The notes beneath the pieces were generated by a model, which had not been told where the DNA came from, searched no databases, and saw only the letters and a program-made list of their open reading frames with translations. Shown in pieces: positions 1-7,653 of a stretch of 64,000 bases of DNA; position 1 is the stretch's first letter, and each line of letters starts with the position of its first letter. Location of the stretch: contig NZ_KE136481.1 of the NCBI RefSeq assembly GCF_000407185.1, forward strand, positions 575,136-639,135, in the 5' to 3' direction. The DNA is from Enterococcus malodoratus ATCC 43197. Its GTDB lineage: Bacteria > Bacillota > Bacilli > Lactobacillales > Enterococcaceae. The translations under genes were made by a program, and so were the position numbers.

Positions 1-932
1 TATTTTTGTGCTGAGAACGCGGCAATTGCCCCGTCACCAGTAGCTGTAACGACCTGACGCAGCACTTTTGGCCGCATATCTCCTGCCGCAAAAACACCGG
101 GAATTTGCGTGCACATCGCTTCATCAGTAATTATATAGCCGTAATCATTCAATGGAATTTTTCCTTGGTAAAGTTGCGTACTCGGTACATTGCCGATAAA
201 GACAAAGATCCCAAATAGCCCATCGTCTTCATCCGCTTCAAAACGGGTTAATTCATCTGTCTCTGTATTACGGATAGTCATCGCCTCTACCATGCCGTCG
301 CCTTCGATACTTTCCACGACTGAATCAAAAATATACTCGATCTTGTCATTGGCTTTCGCTTGCTCAACCGCAATCGCATCAGCGGTCAGATCGCTCAAGT
401 TTTGAATGATCGTTACTTTACGTGCAAAGGTCGTAATGAACATCGCTTCCTCGACCGCTGAATTTCCGCCGCCGATTACAAATACTTCCATATCTTCAAA
501 AAAGGCACCGTCGCATGTCGCACAATAAGAAACACCTTTTCCTGCCAGCTCACGTTCCCCAGTACAACCGATCTCTCTTGGAAATGCACCATTGGCACAA
601 ATCACCGCATGGGATTCGAAAACGCTACCATCTTTACACGTTATTTTTTTGACCGTTCCTTCTAATTCCAAATCGGTAACTTCTTTACGTAATTGAATCT
701 CCGCACCAAACTGCTGGGCCTGATCCGCCATTCGTTTGATCAATTCCGGACCAGAGGTTTCTTCTTCGCTCATCTTGATCGATCCTGGAAAATTAGCGAT
801 TTCATGTGTGGAAACAATTTGTCCGCCTAATTTTGTTTTTTCTAAGAGCAACACCTTCAACCGTGCTCTTGCATTGTATAGAGCTGCCGTTAAGCCGGCT
901 GGCCCGCCGCCGATAATAATCACATCGTACAT
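1..932 (-). CDS. trxB: Thioredoxin reductase of the glycine reductase operon (3' end cut by window edge)
   Basis: An FAD- and NADPH-dependent reductase that keeps the thiol chain feeding glycine reductase reduced. The ATG at 930-932 follows a GGGAGGAG ribosome site. The protein opens MYDVIIIGGGPAGL, the FAD-binding motif, and carries the redox pair CATC in SYCATCDG at about residue 140. A second GGGNSAVEEA dinucleotide motif follows, and the FAD-contacting AAGD lies near the end. About 310 codons are present, close to full length for the family (roughly 305-320), so only the last few residues or the stop are missing. It is the last visible gene of the grd operon, 84 bp after grdB. In Clostridium grd operons a dedicated thioredoxin reductase (GrdT) is co-transcribed, and that is the likely role here. 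It could also serve general thioredoxin recycling. Confidence 0.9.
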   Translation of the reverse strand, partial: MYDVIIIGGGPAGLTAALYNARARLKVLLLEKTKLGGQIVSTHEIANFPGSIKMSEEETSGPELIKRMADQAQQFGAEIQLRKEVTDLELEGTVKKITCKDGSVFESHAVICANGAFPREIGCTGERELAGKGVSYCATCDGAFFEDMEVFVIGGGNSAVEEAMFITTFARKVTIIQNLSDLTADAIAVEQAKANDKIEYIFDSVVESIEGDGMVEAMTIRNTETDELTRFEADEDDGLFGIFVFIGNVPSTQLYQGKIPLNDYGYIITDEAMCTQIPGVFAAGDMRPKVLRQVVTATGDGAIAAFSAQK

Positions 933-980
933 ATCCTTAAGCTCCTCCCATAAATAAGAAAATACTTTTTTCCGTTCTAA

Positions 981-1010
981 GTTGCCTGAATGAACACTCA
1001 CTCAGGCAAC
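981..1010 (-). other. Intergenic hairpin between grdB and trxB
   Basis: The 9-bp arms GTTGCCTGA (981-989) and TCAGGCAAC (1002-1010) are perfect inverted repeats around a 12-nt loop. No T-run follows on the minus strand, so it is not a typical terminator. An mRNA processing or stability element that sets grdB versus trxB levels is possible; this is inference. Confidence 0.5.
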
Positions 1011-1016
1011 CATCAA

Positions 1017-2318
1017 TTATTCAAATACGGTTTGTTCGTCCACTGGAGTCGTCATTGCCTTCAACGCATTTTCAACAATCCCGCGACGAAGTTTTTTCTC
1101 TTCCTTCAAGCTTAGGTTTGGATTTCCTAGTGGATGAGGAATCGCAATAGCTGGGACGATTCGATTGGCTCCAACTGTTTGCGAAATTGGAACTACTGTA
1201 CAGATATGAACTACAGGTAGACCGGTTTTCTCAATTTCTTTTACCATCGTTGCACCGCAACGAGTACAGGTTCCTCAGGTGGATGTCAAAATGACAGCAT
1301 CGACACCATCTGCTAGTAATTTTTGAGCGATTTCGGCCGCGTATTTCTTGGCATTCGCAACAGCCGTTCCATTTCCGACTGTTGTGTAGAAATAATTGTG
1401 CAGGCTGCCGATCAGCCCTTCTTGTTCCATCTCTCTCACTATATCTAATGGCAATACTCGGTTTGGATCTTGGTTTGCATAAACAGGGTCATACCCACCG
1501 TGAGCCGTTTCATAAGAATCCGCAGACAAAGTATCAATATTCTCGATTGAATACGTTCCATACTTTGAAGCACTGCTGGATTCGATACGATCTGGATTGC
1601 CTTTAGGAACAATTCCACCAGAAGTCACAAGCGCAATTCTCGCTTTAGATAGATCACTTATCGCTGTGGCTGGCGCGACGTTATCAAATTCAGGCATAGG
1701 AAATTCGGTCGTAAATTCTTGGTCATTCACTTTCTTAACCAGCATCTCCACGGCTCGTGCTGAACCGCGTTTTTCATCCTGAAAATTTTTCCGATAACGA
1801 ACAAAGTAGTTATCTGCTTCTGGTGAAACCTGTTCCTTTCTCAACAATTTCAACGCGAGATTTGCAATCACAGGCACTGCTTTTCTCATACCTGCCGCGC
1901 TATTTCTAGTCGGCACGATATAGGCACCCTTTTTGTACATTTCTACTCCAGGGTTTTCTTCGTACATCCCGGTCACAGCCGGAATGCCAAGCTCAGTCAT
2001 GACCGCTTGAGCTACTTCGCCACAAGCGATTCCATAACGGCCGGCATTAAACGCGGGGCCTGCAACAACAATATCTGGTTCAAATTGTTTGATACGATCT
2101 AATACATCCTTTTTGGCACTATCCAAGTTCTCATTAAAGAAACTATCGCCGCACACAACGGTGCCGATGATTTCTGCTTCATCGCCAAATGAATTCATGT
2201 AAGCAAGACCTGGTCCTACTACTTTGGCTTCTGAAAATGGTTGGATATCCGCCTTTTCTTCACCACCGATTCCAGCATAAAACTGGTTGATGTAGTGAAC
2301 AACTTTAAACTTAGTCAT
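1017..2318 (-). CDS. grdB: Glycine reductase component B, selenoprotein subunit GrdB
   Basis: The substrate-specific gamma subunit of glycine reductase. It binds glycine and, through its selenocysteine, yields a Se-carboxymethyl intermediate that is passed to GrdA. The ATG at 2316-2318 starts a 433-codon frame interrupted only by a TGA at 1275-1277 (codon 348). It sits in the context LTST-U-GTCTRCG, the known GrdB selenocysteine site, so the gene is intact rather than split. After the UGA the frame runs 85 more codons to 1017. Clostridial GrdB is about 436 residues with Sec near 350. A 7-bp hairpin lies 11 nt after the UGA. The gene follows grdA after 18 bp. Translation as full length requires selA, selB, selC and selD elsewhere in the genome; none is in this window. 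Confidence 0.95.
1247..1263 (-). promoter_or_regulatory. Candidate bacterial SECIS hairpin in grdB
   Basis: On the minus strand TCGTTGC pairs perfectly with GCAACGA around a GGT loop. The stem begins 11 nt downstream of the UGA at 1275-1277. A short stem with a G/U-containing apical loop just after the UGA is the known form of bacterial SelB-binding SECIS elements. No equally clear hairpin is seen after the grdA UGA. Confidence 0.6.
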
Positions 2319-2336
2319 AAGACGCTCCTTTACTAA

Positions 2337-2810
2337 TTAATATTTGGAGTATTGATTCCTCATTTCCGACACCTCTTCAATGATGTCATCAACATCTAAA
2401 ACCATTTCCATCATGCCGATTTGCTCTTCAAAAACATCTGGGTCGACAACTTCTTTAAATTCTGGCTCTACAGCGTGATATACAGCTAAACCTAGCTGTT
2501 CATTGGTTAATGGACCGGCATACGTAGGGTCTCCGTTCGTTACAGTTTCAGCAGCTAAACCAGCTGCTTCTCCTTCGGCAGCACCGATCAGAACAATAAC
2601 ATTCTCTGCTCCGAAGTTTTCTGCTGCTTCTTTTACTCTACGTTGATTTTCTAAGTCCATTGCCCCAGCGGCCGTTCAGACGAAACATTCTGTGGATGAG
2701 AATATTACTTCTGAACCAGTACCCTCGATACAAGCTTCAATTGCTTGTCCTGGAATACCGTCACGGTCGCCGATCACTAAGACTTTTTTATTTTTAAAAT
2801 CTAAAGTCAT
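2337..2810 (-). CDS. grdA: Glycine reductase protein A, selenoprotein GrdA
   Basis: The small selenoprotein shared by glycine, sarcosine and betaine reductases. It takes the Se-carboxymethyl group from component B and hands it to component C as an acyl thioester. The ATG at 2808-2810 opens [18 protein letters not shown]. An in-frame TGA at 2676-2678 is codon 45, in the context [16 protein letters not shown], matching the GrdA motif [13 protein letters not shown]. The full product is 157 residues, like clostridial GrdA (about 158). Conventional gene calling would start at the ATG at 2658-2660, after the Sec codon, and lose the active site. It lies 23 bp after grdE and 18 bp before grdB. Confidence 0.95.
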
Positions 2811-2833
2811 TAGTATTTCCTCCCTATTTAATT

Positions 2834-4120
2834 TTAAACGCCTTTTGCAGACATTTTGTTAAAACCTAGTTCATTGGTTGCACCGGTAATTGCCTGGATT
2901 TCAACTTCAATCGTGCCATCGTCTTTCAAGCTGCCATCAAAGCCGCCTGCGATCACATCGAAATAATCTAATTGTCCGATCAAGCGATCCATTTTTGGTA
3001 ATCGGATCGTTTCATTGGCATTTCCGCCAGTTACTACAGCAGTTGCTAATTTATCCGCATCCGCCAACGACTGACTAGCCCCGTCTCTTCCAGCATATTC
3101 ATCTGTTACAATCACTGTTTTGATGCCTTTTTCTTCGACCTTCTTACAGTTCATGATCAAGTCCGTATCCGGATTTCCGAATCCTTCTTGAGAAATGATC
3201 ACTCCATCTAAGCCTAAATACTCAGTTAATTTCGCAACAAAGTCACTTGAACGATGTTTGTCTTTCAAATAAACCGTTTCGTTCGTAACAATCACACCTA
3301 AGAAATTGATTTCTTTGCCATGTTGCTTGTACAAGTCTGCGATTACCGGATTATTCAAATGGTGATAAGTCGTATTCTTATCACAGGCAGACACACAGTT
3401 TCCGCTGATGATTGCCCCATCCATCACCTCTGTTGGGTACAATATCGTTGGCACAATGTGCTTTGCATCTGTTCCATACACATACGTGTCATGAAGCAGC
3501 CCTTGTGTTTGGAGCATGTAGACATACCCTATTTTAGGCAGATCCGGATATTGCTGAATCTGTTGTAAAAGCGGCAGTGTCTCAAATGTTTCAATCTGAT
3601 CCGGCACAACCGCTTCCCCAAATTTGCCGATATAATCAGCCGTTTTTAAGCCCGCAAAGCGAGCCGCTTCTTCGTAAAGATGCGGATCAAGTCCTTCTTG
3701 CGGTTTTAAAACTAAACAGATTTCCAGCAATTGTGAAAATGGGGTCAGTTCAGAACCCGGACCCTGCATATCCACAATACCTTCTTGAAATCCGACAATT
3801 TTTCCAACCGTCATGACGGCACAGCCCTTCAATACATGCGTCCGGCCGCTGCCAACAATATCCACTTTATTGATTACCCCGGGAAAAATACCTGTTGTTG
3901 AATCAACTTTACACCTTGGTTCGATTACATCTTTGACTGGTGTAATGCGAACGCTATCCCCCGGTTTGGCGATTTCGATCACGCAATCTGCCAGACGATC
4001 ATCGGTTAAAACTAATTCTTTGATTTTCGCTGGATCAAGATAAAGCGTGCCCCCCTCAATCTTTTCTTCTTCGCCTAAGACAACTTCCTTGATTTCGATG
4101 TTTCCAATTTCGAGTTTCAT
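2834..4120 (-). CDS. grdE: Glycine reductase component B, pyruvoyl proprotein GrdE
   Basis: A proprotein that self-cleaves into the alpha and beta subunits of component B. The pyruvoyl group formed at the new N terminus binds the amino group of glycine as a Schiff base. The 428-residue product carries [16 protein letters not shown], with the expected Asn241-Cys242 cleavage point; Cys242 is the residue used in clostridial GrdE. Together with GrdB it gives glycine rather than betaine specificity, because betaine reductase uses GrdH/GrdI with a different fold of the operon. It lies 40 bp after grdX. Length and motif position match the family, so I see no sign of degradation. Confidence 0.93.
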   Translation of the reverse strand: MKLEIGNIEIKEVVLGEEEKIEGGTLYLDPAKIKELVLTDDRLADCVIEIAKPGDSVRITPVKDVIEPRCKVDSTTGIFPGVINKVDIVGSGRTHVLKGCAVMTVGKIVGFQEGIVDMQGPGSELTPFSQLLEICLVLKPQEGLDPHLYEEAARFAGLKTADYIGKFGEAVVPDQIETFETLPLLQQIQQYPDLPKIGYVYMLQTQGLLHDTYVYGTDAKHIVPTILYPTEVMDGAIISGNCVSACDKNTTYHHLNNPVIADLYKQHGKEINFLGVIVTNETVYLKDKHRSSDFVAKLTEYLGLDGVIISQEGFGNPDTDLIMNCKKVEEKGIKTVIVTDEYAGRDGASQSLADADKLATAVVTGGNANETIRLPKMDRLIGQLDYFDVIAGGFDGSLKDDGTIEVEIQAITGATNELGFNKMSAKGV

Positions 4121-4160
4121 TTATTCACCTCAGTTCTGATTGGTTGCAAATCGTTGAACG

Positions 4161-4547
4161 CTACCTCAGCACCTCCATTCTGTCCAACGTGCTTTGCGCG
4201 ATATAAAAATCTACGAAGGCAAAATCCTTCAACACCGCTAAGGACCAATTAGGGCGTTGTTTATTTTTGATAAATTTTTCGTAGACCGCTATCGCTGATT
4301 CAATATATTCTAAACTCTCAATATCGATGTATTGAGAAGTGGTCTCTGTGACAAAAATTGTTTTGTAATAGGTTTCATTTGGTTTGATGCTGCCGCTTAA
4401 AGGATGAGAGAGCAAAACAACATGCTTTTCGATAATTTGCTGCTTTACCTCAACCAGCACTTCACCGTAAGAGCCGTCAATAAAGCTGAGAAGACTGGCT
4501 TGATTGATCTTTTCTTTAACCATTGGATTGTTTGTTATAATAATCAT
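4161..4547 (-). CDS. grdX: GrdX family protein, first gene of the glycine reductase operon
   Basis: A 128-residue protein of unknown biochemical role that is typically the first gene of clostridial glycine reductase operons. The N terminus IIITNNPMVKEK is characteristic of GrdX. There is no signal peptide, membrane segment or obvious catalytic motif. The gene sits directly downstream of the glycine riboswitch and terminator (4611-4830), with about 63 bp to its ATG. Its position and sequence support the name; the function is not established. Confidence 0.85.
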   Translation of the reverse strand: MIIITNNPMVKEKINQASLLSFIDGSYGEVLVEVKQQIIEKHVVLLSHPLSGSIKPNETYYKTIFVTETTSQYIDIESLEYIESAIAVYEKFIKNKQRPNWSLAVLKDFAFVDFYIAQSTLDRMEVLR

Positions 4548-4610
4548 CTGCTCACCGCCTGTATTGTGTTTTATTTCACATGGCGTTTATCAATTAAACC
4601 TCTGATTCAC

Positions 4611-4648
4611 AAAAAAGAGGACAACAGCACACTGTGCCGCTGTCCTCT
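4611..4648 (-). terminator. Riboswitch-controlled intrinsic terminator ahead of grdX
   Basis: On the minus strand AGAGGACAGCGGCAC pairs with a GTGCTGTTGTCCTCT arm and is followed by TTTTTT (4611-4616). The 5' arm overlaps the 3' side of the second glycine aptamer (AGAGGACAG). Glycine binding would therefore compete with terminator formation, the known arrangement for glycine ON switches. Confidence 0.85.
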
Positions 4649-4826
4649 GTCACTAGCCTGAAAGATTCGCTCTATTTCTAGAGTTTGCTTCTTCGGCGCA
4701 TTTCTGCTCTTCAGAGTTCAATCCAATTACGGTCCATTTACCTGAGATGTTCACTGTAAAATCAGCATGTCTCACAGCTTATACCTTCGGTGGCAGATTC
4801 ATCTGCACTCTCCCGCAATCTTCACT
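4641..4826 (-). ncRNA. Tandem glycine riboswitch controlling the grd operon
   Basis: Two consecutive glycine aptamers can be read on the minus strand. The first has GCGGGAGAGTGCAGAT, GCCACCGAAGGTATAAGC and ATCTCAGGTAAATGGACCG. The second has GAAGAGCAGAAATGCG, CGCCGAAGAAGCAAAC, then TTTCAGGCTAGTGACAGAGGA. The GCCGAAG-type core, the CUCAGG/UCAGG segment and the closing GGAC/GGACAG are hallmarks of this family. A short linker joins the aptamers near 4733. The leader precedes grdX, so glycine should raise transcription of the genes that consume it. Boundaries are approximate. Confidence 0.9.
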
Positions 4827-4831
4827 TTATT

Positions 4832-4845
4832 TGAAAACGCTTTCT
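4832..4845 (-). promoter_or_regulatory. Candidate CcpA cre box in the grd leader start
   Basis: Minus-strand AGAAAGCGTTTTCA differs from the TGAAANCGNTTTCA-type consensus at one conserved position. It begins 8 nt after the -10 element at 4854-4859, so CcpA bound there would block early transcription of the grd operon. Confidence 0.6.
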
Positions 4846-4853
4846 ACAAATTG

Positions 4854-4882
4854 ATAGTAACAAGTTCGCTTGAAAAATACAA
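4854..4882 (-). promoter_or_regulatory. Sigma-A promoter of the grd operon
   Basis: Minus-strand TTGTAT (4877-4882), a 17-nt spacer and TACTAT (4854-4859). It lies about 25 bp upstream of the riboswitch, which is where the leader transcript should begin. Upstream, from 4883 to 5092, I see no other element. Confidence 0.6.
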
Positions 4883-5092
4883 CCCGATTTTCTTCTTATT
4901 TTCGATAAAATGGGGTAAAGCTTTTTGGTTCGACAACAGAAACAATTAAATTCGAACTGTTATTTTTAAATTATTGATAGATTTCGGGTAAACAACTCAT
5001 GGCAAAGTAAATAGACCGGACAATTCCTCCGCTTCTGTTCTCCTCAAAATTTACCTAACTCGTTATTTTCCTCAATAGATTCCTAGTAATAA

Positions 5093-5623
5093 TTATTGAT
5101 CAGTGTTAACTTTCACTACCATTACTATCTTTGCAGGATCGACGGCTTCATCAAAATAAATATCTTCAAGCGTTCCACCTTCTGGCATAACCGCCAATAC
5201 TAGTGATAGTGTCTGTTCCTCATTTATCTCATTAGGATCTATCCCCGCAGGTAATTCAAATCTTTGTTCTATAATACCTGACTGGATGATTCTCTCTTCT
5301 ACCGTTATTTCACGAAGAAGTTCTGCCGAATTCGCTTCGGAGTCCGTTATTTGCGAGGTTGATCGCTCTGATTCTGTTCCGGTATCGGGCAATGACGGCT
5401 CTTTTGATTTATCAAATATTGGTGTTACCGTTCTTTCGACAAATTTTGCGCTGACAACATCTTGAAATAAGCCAACACCGTCCTTTTCGAATAGGTTGAT
5501 CGCCGAGAGCTTTTCTAACGAGGTTTTGATTTCCTCAGGCGATCTATTCGGGTCAGCATTCTTCATGCGCCAACGATGCTTCTTATCAGCACTATTTTTA
5601 AAAGTTGCGGCGAGACTCAACAT
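5093..5623 (-). CDS. DUF2922-containing protein
   Basis: A 176-residue protein of unknown function. The ATG at 5621-5623 is chosen because GGAGGG sits 6 nt before it; an ATG 18 nt upstream has a poorer site. Residues 1-70 match the DUF2922 pattern: an LSLAATFKNSADKKHRW opening, a PEEIKTSLEKLSAINLF stretch, and a VERTVTPIFD end. A second segment (about 105-176) contains PAGIDPNEINEEQTLSL and ends in a beta-rich MVVKVNTDQ. It resembles a second, divergent copy of a similar small fold. No signal peptide or membrane segment is seen. It follows the 5664-6047 gene by 40 bp and probably shares its promoter. Function unknown. Confidence 0.6.
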   Translation of the reverse strand: MLSLAATFKNSADKKHRWRMKNADPNRSPEEIKTSLEKLSAINLFEKDGVGLFQDVVSAKFVERTVTPIFDKSKEPSLPDTGTESERSTSQITDSEANSAELLREITVEERIIQSGIIEQRFELPAGIDPNEINEEQTLSLVLAVMPEGGTLEDIYFDEAVDPAKIVMVVKVNTDQ

Positions 5624-5663
5624 AGTATTCCCTCCTTCCATTTCAAATTTGCTTTTCTATCTG

Positions 5664-6047
5664 TCATGAACCTGCCAGACTAGCTAGTGGTTCCTTAATA
5701 AACTGCGTAAATAACTTTTCTAGTTTTTCTACTACGAAAGAGAGCGTTGTAAATAGACGCGCTGTTAACAGCCGCCATTCTTTTTCAGCAAAGTACTCTT
5801 TAAAATATATATAGTAACGGCGTAAAGCACGCGTTGATTTTGTTTTTAAAAATAGATGTCTTACTAAATCCTTGCGGAAGAATGAGAAATCATCTTCACT
5901 TAATTCATCACGCACTTGAAGCGCTATCAAAATTTTAATTGTTGAATTTTCATCACGGGTTTCTTCATAATAGTTCATCATTCTTTTTTCCAACGTAGCT
6001 CTTTTTAGCGAGAATAGCTGTTGCGGTGTAAAGGGTTGATTGCTCAT
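5664..6047 (-). CDS. Hypothetical protein, partner of the DUF2922 gene
   Basis: A 127-residue basic protein that I do not recognise. It is rich in Arg, Lys, Phe and Tyr (for example RALRRYYIYFKEYFAEKEW), is predicted mostly helical, and ends in an amphipathic helix. There is no clear membrane span or signal peptide. The ATG at 6045-6047 is preceded by an AAGGAAGAATGA ribosome site. It is the first gene of a two-gene unit with the DUF2922 gene, behind a strong promoter at 6089-6118. Confidence 0.55.
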   Translation of the reverse strand: MSNQPFTPQQLFSLKRATLEKRMMNYYEETRDENSTIKILIALQVRDELSEDDFSFFRKDLVRHLFLKTKSTRALRRYYIYFKEYFAEKEWRLLTARLFTTLSFVVEKLEKLFTQFIKEPLASLAGS

Positions 6048-6088
6048 TTCATTCTTCCTTTCTTGAATTTACTTGTGAATATGCTTTG

Positions 6089-6118
6089 ACTATAATCCTC
6101 GAAAATAACCATTGTCAA
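6089..6118 (-). promoter_or_regulatory. Promoter of the DUF2922 unit
   Basis: Minus-strand TTGACA (6113-6118), an 18-nt spacer and TATAGT (6089-6094), about 42 bp before the start of the hypothetical gene at 6047. Confidence 0.6.
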
Positions 6119-6229
6119 ACGAGTTTAATCATTAAAAGTAACATTCACAAATGAGCAAGCCTTGGTAATACAATACTTACAGACATAAATTAACTATACT
6201 TTTTCTTTTTTTGCTTTTATCTTTAAAAA

Positions 6230-6262
6230 TAAAAAAATTCCGGCACTATATCTCGTACCAGA
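6230..6262 (-). terminator. Terminator of the MarR gene
   Basis: Minus-strand TTCTGG pairs with CCGGAA around a 14-nt loop and is followed by TTTTTTT. It lies just after the stop of the MarR gene. Confidence 0.6.
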
Positions 6263-6272
6263 ACTTCACACT

Positions 6273-6683
6273 TTATTGAATTTTCTTGAGTAATTGCTTC
6301 AGCTGCTGCTGTTCTTCTTCTTCAAGAGAACTCGTGATTTGATTTTCCAAGTCACGGAAAATTTGTTGAATTTCCTTAATCAAATCCTGTCCCTTTTCCG
6401 TCAAATATAGCTTTTTCTGCCGCTCATTATCCGCAGGAATTTCGCGATAAATGTATGCCTGTTTTTCCAGTGTCTTCAAAATATTTGTGACTGTCGCATC
6501 TTGCTTACCTAAATATACAGCCAATTTTTTTTGAATCGTTCCTGATGAATTCGCAATAAAATTAAGGGTCCTTGCCTGATGCGTAGTTAGCCCAATCTCC
6601 TTCAACCTTGTTTCGATATACTTTTGCTGCATAAGCCCTGCTTGATAAAGATTCTCCGATAAATTATCTGCGTTTGTCTTCAC
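6273..6683 (-). CDS. MarR family transcriptional regulator
   Basis: A winged-helix repressor of 136 residues, normal for MarR. I place the start at the GTG 6681-6683 because AAGGGG lies 8 nt upstream; the longer frame to 6758 would run through the divergent promoter. The DNA-binding region includes TTHQARTLNFIA, then TIQKKLAVYLGKQDATVTNILKTLEKQ (helix-turn-helix), then the wing with ADNERQKKLYLTEKG. The C terminus is a Glu/Gln-rich helix for dimerisation. It diverges from the SDR gene at 6835, with a palindrome at 6788-6805 as the likely operator. The effector is not predictable. Confidence 0.82.
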   Translation of the reverse strand: MKTNADNLSENLYQAGLMQQKYIETRLKEIGLTTHQARTLNFIANSSGTIQKKLAVYLGKQDATVTNILKTLEKQAYIYREIPADNERQKKLYLTEKGQDLIKEIQQIFRDLENQITSSLEEEEQQQLKQLLKKIQ

Positions 6684-6751
6684 TGCCAACACCCCTTCTT
6701 GCCTATCATAACATAAATCGAGCATCATTACTTTTATATACAACAGTTTTA

Positions 6752-6780
6752 TTGACAAATATCACTTCAAGGCGTATGAT
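6752..6780 (+). promoter_or_regulatory. Promoter of the SDR gene
   Basis: TTGACA (6752-6757), a 17-nt spacer and TATGAT (6775-6780), 54 bp upstream of the SDR start. Confidence 0.75.
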
Positions 6781-6787
6781 GCAGATA

Positions 6788-6805
6788 AAGTTGTAACTAC
6801 AAGTT
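6788..6805. promoter_or_regulatory. Candidate MarR operator
   Basis: AAGTTGTA-AC-TACAAGTT is an 8-2-8 inverted repeat with one mismatch per arm. It sits 7 bp after the -10 box of the SDR promoter, so a bound repressor would block initiation. Confidence 0.55.
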
Positions 6806-6834
6806 TTAATTTGCTATAGAAAGTTGGAAAACAA

Positions 6835-7536
6835 ATGAAAGAACGAATCGTTTTAGTTACAGGCGGAAGTACCGGATTAGGCCATACTGCAGCAAATCGG
6901 CTAAAAAAATTGGGTTATCACGTCTATATTTCTTCTCGCAATGAAGAAAAGGCGGCAAAAGCAGCCGCTGAGATTGGTGTTTCTTATATCGCATTAGATG
7001 TTACTGATGAGGCCTCAGTAATTGCGGCCGCTGAAGCTATCAATGCCAAAGAAGGTCGTCTCGATATACTGATTAACAATGCTGGAATTCCCGGCGGTTA
7101 TGCAGCTCCTGCAGATATCGACGCAGAAACAATGCGGCATGTGTTTGAAACAAATGTTTTTGGTTTAGTTTCTGTTACCCATTACTTCATAGACCTATTG
7201 AGTCAATCAGATTTTCCCGTTATTGTGAATGTCAGCAGCGGTCTAGGTTCCTTCGGTCAAGTTCAAAATCCTGATAAAATCGAATCTAAAGTTAATTCTT
7301 TAGCCTACAGTTCTTCGAAAGCTGCCGTTTCTATGTTAACTGTTCAATATGCAAAAGGACTACCCAATATAAAAATTAACGCCGTTGACCCTGGTCCTAC
7401 CAAAACCGGCGACAACTTCAGCAATGGTATGCAGACTTTGGAAGAAGGTTCTGATGCGATCGTAAAATTAGCAACCATCGATGAAAATGGCCCCACAGGC
7501 GGCTTCTTCAATCGCGAAGGCGTCATTCCTTGGTAA
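6835..7536 (+). CDS. Short-chain dehydrogenase/reductase
   Basis: An NAD(P)-dependent oxidoreductase of the classical SDR fold, 233 residues. The cofactor motif TGGSTGLG is at residues 9-16, the NNAG motif at about 81-84, the catalytic Ser in VNVSSG near 134-135, and Tyr158 and Lys162 in YSSSK. The PGPTKTG segment follows. SSRNEEKA after the second beta strand suggests NADP(H) preference. The divergent MarR gene and the operator-like palindrome suggest induction by a small, perhaps toxic, molecule. The substrate is unknown; the relatives are annotated as carbonyl reductases. Confidence 0.85.
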   Translation: MKERIVLVTGGSTGLGHTAANRLKKLGYHVYISSRNEEKAAKAAAEIGVSYIALDVTDEASVIAAAEAINAKEGRLDILINNAGIPGGYAAPADIDAETMRHVFETNVFGLVSVTHYFIDLLSQSDFPVIVNVSSGLGSFGQVQNPDKIESKVNSLAYSSSKAAVSMLTVQYAKGLPNIKINAVDPGPTKTGDNFSNGMQTLEEGSDAIVKLATIDENGPTGGFFNREGVIPW

Positions 7537-7550
7537 TAATTCAATAAAAA

Positions 7551-7576
7551 TGATCTCAATTGAGACCATCTTTTTT
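7551..7576 (+). terminator. Terminator of the SDR gene
   Basis: TGATCTCAATTGAGACCA forms a near-perfect hairpin followed by TCTTTTTT, 15 bp after the SDR stop. Confidence 0.7.
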
Positions 7577-7653
7577 GTTTTGAATTTACAAGCATCTAAA
7601 TCATCAATGCTTCAAACACATGCTATGATTAATAAAAAAAGCAGGTGATTCCT

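Noticed and set aside
2640-2680. A SECIS hairpin for grdA
   Set aside because: Only short, weak stems (such as GCC/GGC) can be drawn after the UGA, not enough to report.
1017-2810. grdA and grdB read as truncated or frameshifted pseudogenes
   Set aside because: Each stop is a TGA exactly at the family's selenocysteine position, with intact coding on both sides, so recoding explains both.
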